DNA from: CALXZG01 sp034184445
GTDB taxonomy: Bacteria; Pseudomonadota; Alphaproteobacteria; CAAHEQ01; UBA3637
Direction: 5' to 3'
DNA length: 6,487 nucleotides
NCBI GenBank assembly: GCA_034184445.1
Contig: JAXFZX010000051.1
Coordinates: 1 to 6,487 of the forward strand
The first letter of the stretch is position 1, and each line of letters starts with the position of its first letter. Below are positions 5,602 to 6,487 of the stretch, piece after piece. Both the position numbers and the translations under genes were made by a program. Below the pieces are notes generated by a model. It saw only the letters and a list, made by a program, of their open reading frames with translations, was not told the origin of the DNA and made no database searches.

Positions 5602-6176
5602 GCGGTTTCCTGCTTTTTTGAAACTGATTTTTGAAATGGCGATATAATACCCTGTTTTTCCAAGGTCTTTAACAAGCGTAGTGCCGTGCGTGACGGATGC
5701 TCGGTATAAGATGGAATGGTAATATCGGCCGTTGCATAAATAGGATAGCATTCCTGAACAAGTCGTTCAATGATTTTTTTATTATCTGCCGCAGGGACAA
5801 GTGGACGGTGTGTGCGTCCTTCGGTGCGACCGGAAATAACTTTGGGCTCAGCCTTAATCCAAATGGATAGTGCCTTTTCATGCGCCAACTGACGCGTCTT
5901 TTCGGATAAAAATGCCCCTCCGCCTGAGGATAAAACACAGGGCTTCCCGTTTAAAAGACGTGCCATAACACGTTCTTCACCCGCACGAAATTCCCGTTCG
6001 CCGTAACGCGCAAACAAATCCGAAATTGTAAAGCCGGTCATGTCTTCTATTTCTTTATCGCTGTCAACAAATGGCAACTCTAAACGCCGTGCAATAATGC
6101 GACCTAAACTGGTCTTCCCGACCCCCATCATGCCGACAAGCAAAATAATTTTTGGTGTTAATAATCGTTGTGACAT
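5598..6176 (-). CDS. aroK: Shikimate kinase, with an altered substrate-binding residue
   Basis: A 192-aa kinase that phosphorylates shikimate to shikimate 3-phosphate in chorismate synthesis. Seen: Walker A GMMGVGKTS (15-23, K21), DSD (38-40, D40 binds shikimate), FRAGEERV (63-70, R64), the GGG turn (85-87) and lid region GRTHRPLV (120-127). Near residue 143 the family has R-x-P-x-Y (R139 in E. coli AroK, contacting the shikimate carboxylate); here it reads ECYPIYATAD, so Cys143 replaces that Arg. The codon is TGC, one transition from CGC. Start: the ATG at 6174-6176 was chosen over one 15 codons upstream because the -10 box at 6222-6227 abuts that upstream ATG, so the transcript would begin inside or after it. 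The Shine-Dalgarno is weak (AAGAAAG). It is the first gene of the operon with CNNM (ATGA overlap) and the flavodiiron gene. Residues 180-192 are a polar tail. Confidence 0.9.
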   Translation of the reverse strand: MSQRLLTPKIILLVGMMGVGKTSLGRIIARRLELPFVDSDKEIEDMTGFTISDLFARYGEREFRAGEERVMARLLNGKPCVLSSGGGAFLSEKTRQLAHEKALSIWIKAEPKVISGRTEGRTHRPLVPAADNKKIIERLVQECYPIYATADITIPSYTEHPSRTALRLLKTLEKQGIISPFQKSVSKKQETA

Positions 6177-6185
6177 AGTTCTTTC

Positions 6186-6214
6186 TTGACAAAATGAATG
6201 AAAAAGAATATCTT
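6186..6214 (+). promoter_or_regulatory. Promoter for the rightward genes at the right edge
   Basis: TTGACA (6186-6191) and TATCTT (6209-6214) are separated by 17 nt, with a predicted start near 6221 and a leader of about 40 nt. It faces the aroK promoter at 6222-6250, and its -35 box lies in the aroK leader beside the aroK ribosome binding site. Confidence 0.5.
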
Positions 6215-6221
6215 GGGTCAT

Positions 6222-6250
6222 ATCATACCATTTTTTTTGATTAGAGTCAA
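6222..6250 (-). promoter_or_regulatory. Promoter of the aroK operon
   Basis: On the minus strand, TTGACT (6245-6250) and TATGAT (6222-6227) are separated by 17 nt, both near consensus. The predicted start is near 6215, giving a leader of about 39 nt to the chosen aroK ATG. The -35 box abuts the Shine-Dalgarno (AAGGAG) of the rightward gene. Confidence 0.65.
6237..6250. promoter_or_regulatory. FNR/FixK-like palindrome over the aroK -35 box
   Basis: TTGAT, four bases, GTCAA: this fits the TTGAT-N4-ATCAA consensus of FNR/Anr/FixK-type regulators in 9 of 10 positions. It covers the aroK -35 box (centre about -28.5) and lies at about +22 of the rightward promoter, so binding would be expected to repress both. 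Part of the match comes from the -35 box itself, so it may be chance. Confidence 0.35.
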
Positions 6251-6260
6251 GGAGTGAAAC

Positions 6261-6398
6261 ATGAAAGGCAAAATCAGCAGGTTAGTCCTTAAAATACTGG
6301 TCGGGGGAATAGTTGTGTTTTTGGTGGCGGTGGCCGTGAAAGATTGGGCACCTAATCAAAGAACAGTTGAAAAAACGGTGGTTTATGGCAATAAGTAA
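6261..6398 (+). CDS. 45-aa single-span membrane protein
   Basis: ATG at 6261-6263 with AAGGAG (6249-6254) 6 nt upstream, stop TAA at 6396-6398. The product starts MKGKISRLVLK, then a hydrophobic segment ILVGGIVVFLVAVAV (12-26), then a polar tail DWAPNQRTVEKTVVYGNK. Positive charges before the span predict cytoplasmic N-terminus and a short periplasmic tail. I do not recognise a family. The strong ribosome binding site, the upstream promoter and the overlap with the next gene all support it as real. It could be a small partner or assembly factor for the exported protein encoded next, but that is only inference from position. Confidence 0.65.
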   Translation: MKGKISRLVLKILVGGIVVFLVAVAVKDWAPNQRTVEKTVVYGNK

Positions 6399-6487
6399 AG
6401 TCGGATTTTTGGGGGCCTTATTGATAACCGCTATGGCCTATGCCCAAGTGGTGACCGAAAATTTGCCCGCATTGCAGATTGGAACCA
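6385..6487 (+). CDS. Exported protein, N-terminal part (cut by right edge)
   Basis: Thirty-four codons from ATG at 6385-6387 to the window edge with no stop. MAISKVGFLGALLITAMAYA is a good signal peptide with a likely cut after AYA (residue 20), then QVVTENLPALQIGT. The start lies 14 nt inside the end of the preceding small gene, in another frame, so translation is probably coupled; only a weak purine-rich stretch (GGTGG) precedes it. Too short to assign a family. Confidence 0.6.
   Translation, partial: MAISKVGFLGALLITAMAYAQVVTENLPALQIGT

Noticed and set aside
4361..5647. Several plus-strand reading frames opposite the CNNM and aroK genes
   Set aside because: They are antisense shadows of well-supported genes and show no domain or signal features.
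5602..5751. N-terminal extension of the CNNM protein by 50 codons
   Set aside because: It lies wholly inside aroK, while the ATG at 5599-5601 has a good ribosome site and starts at the first membrane span.
6177..6221. N-terminal extension of AroK by 15 codons
   Set aside because: The -10 box at 6222-6227 abuts this ATG, so the transcript would begin after it; the extra residues are not family-like.
1..6487. tRNA, rRNA, CRISPR array, insertion sequence or phage genes
   Set aside because: I looked for cloverleaf patterns, regular direct repeats, and transposase or integrase motifs and saw none.

Overview
The window looks like chromosome from an alphaproteobacterium of moderate to low GC, probably one living in low oxygen such as a gut or sediment lineage. 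The reasons are the pairing of a shikimate kinase gene with a CNNM/CorC gene (an alphaproteobacterial arrangement that normally has aroB between them), the alphaproteobacterial form of an RlmN C-terminus left as a remnant, and a flavodiiron (A-type flavoprotein) gene, which is typical of anaerobes and microaerobes. The taxonomic call is inference, not proof.

Layout from left to right. (1) 1-200, minus strand: the N-terminus of an exported glutamate-rich protein running off the left edge, with a clear sigma70-type promoter at 235-263. (2) 293-1762, minus strand: a two-gene operon, DedA/YqaA-type membrane protein then HAD phosphatase. (3) 1784-1847: back-to-back promoters, one for that operon and one for a rightward lipoprotein gene (1869-2435). 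(4) 2460-2537: about 25 codons that read as the C-terminal end of 23S rRNA methyltransferase RlmN, with the rest of the gene absent. (5) 2541-2912, minus strand: a small PEGA-type lipoprotein gene, preceded by an unusual leader of about 180 nt. (6) 3135-6176, minus strand: an operon aroK - CNNM/CorC transporter - flavodiiron protein, tightly packed (4-bp overlap, then a 28-bp gap). (7) 6186-6250: two promoters that face each other, with an FNR/FixK-like palindrome. (8) 6261-6487, plus strand: a 45-aa single-span membrane protein overlapping the start of an exported protein cut by the right edge.

The strongest candidate for something undescribed is the leader at 2913-3091 in front of the PEGA lipoprotein gene. 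By eye it contains a long closing helix, two inner hairpins forming a three-way junction, a short GC-rich hairpin followed by eight U just before the Shine-Dalgarno, and a perfect 11-bp alternative pairing that cannot form together with the three-way junction and covers part of the terminator stem. This is the logic of an attenuator or riboswitch. I do not recognise it as a known class, and a MITE-like inverted-repeat insertion remains the main alternative.

Other points: AroK appears to have Cys where the family has a shikimate-binding Arg, aroB is missing from its usual place, and rlmN survives here only as a tail in frame with the stop codon of the preceding lipoprotein gene.
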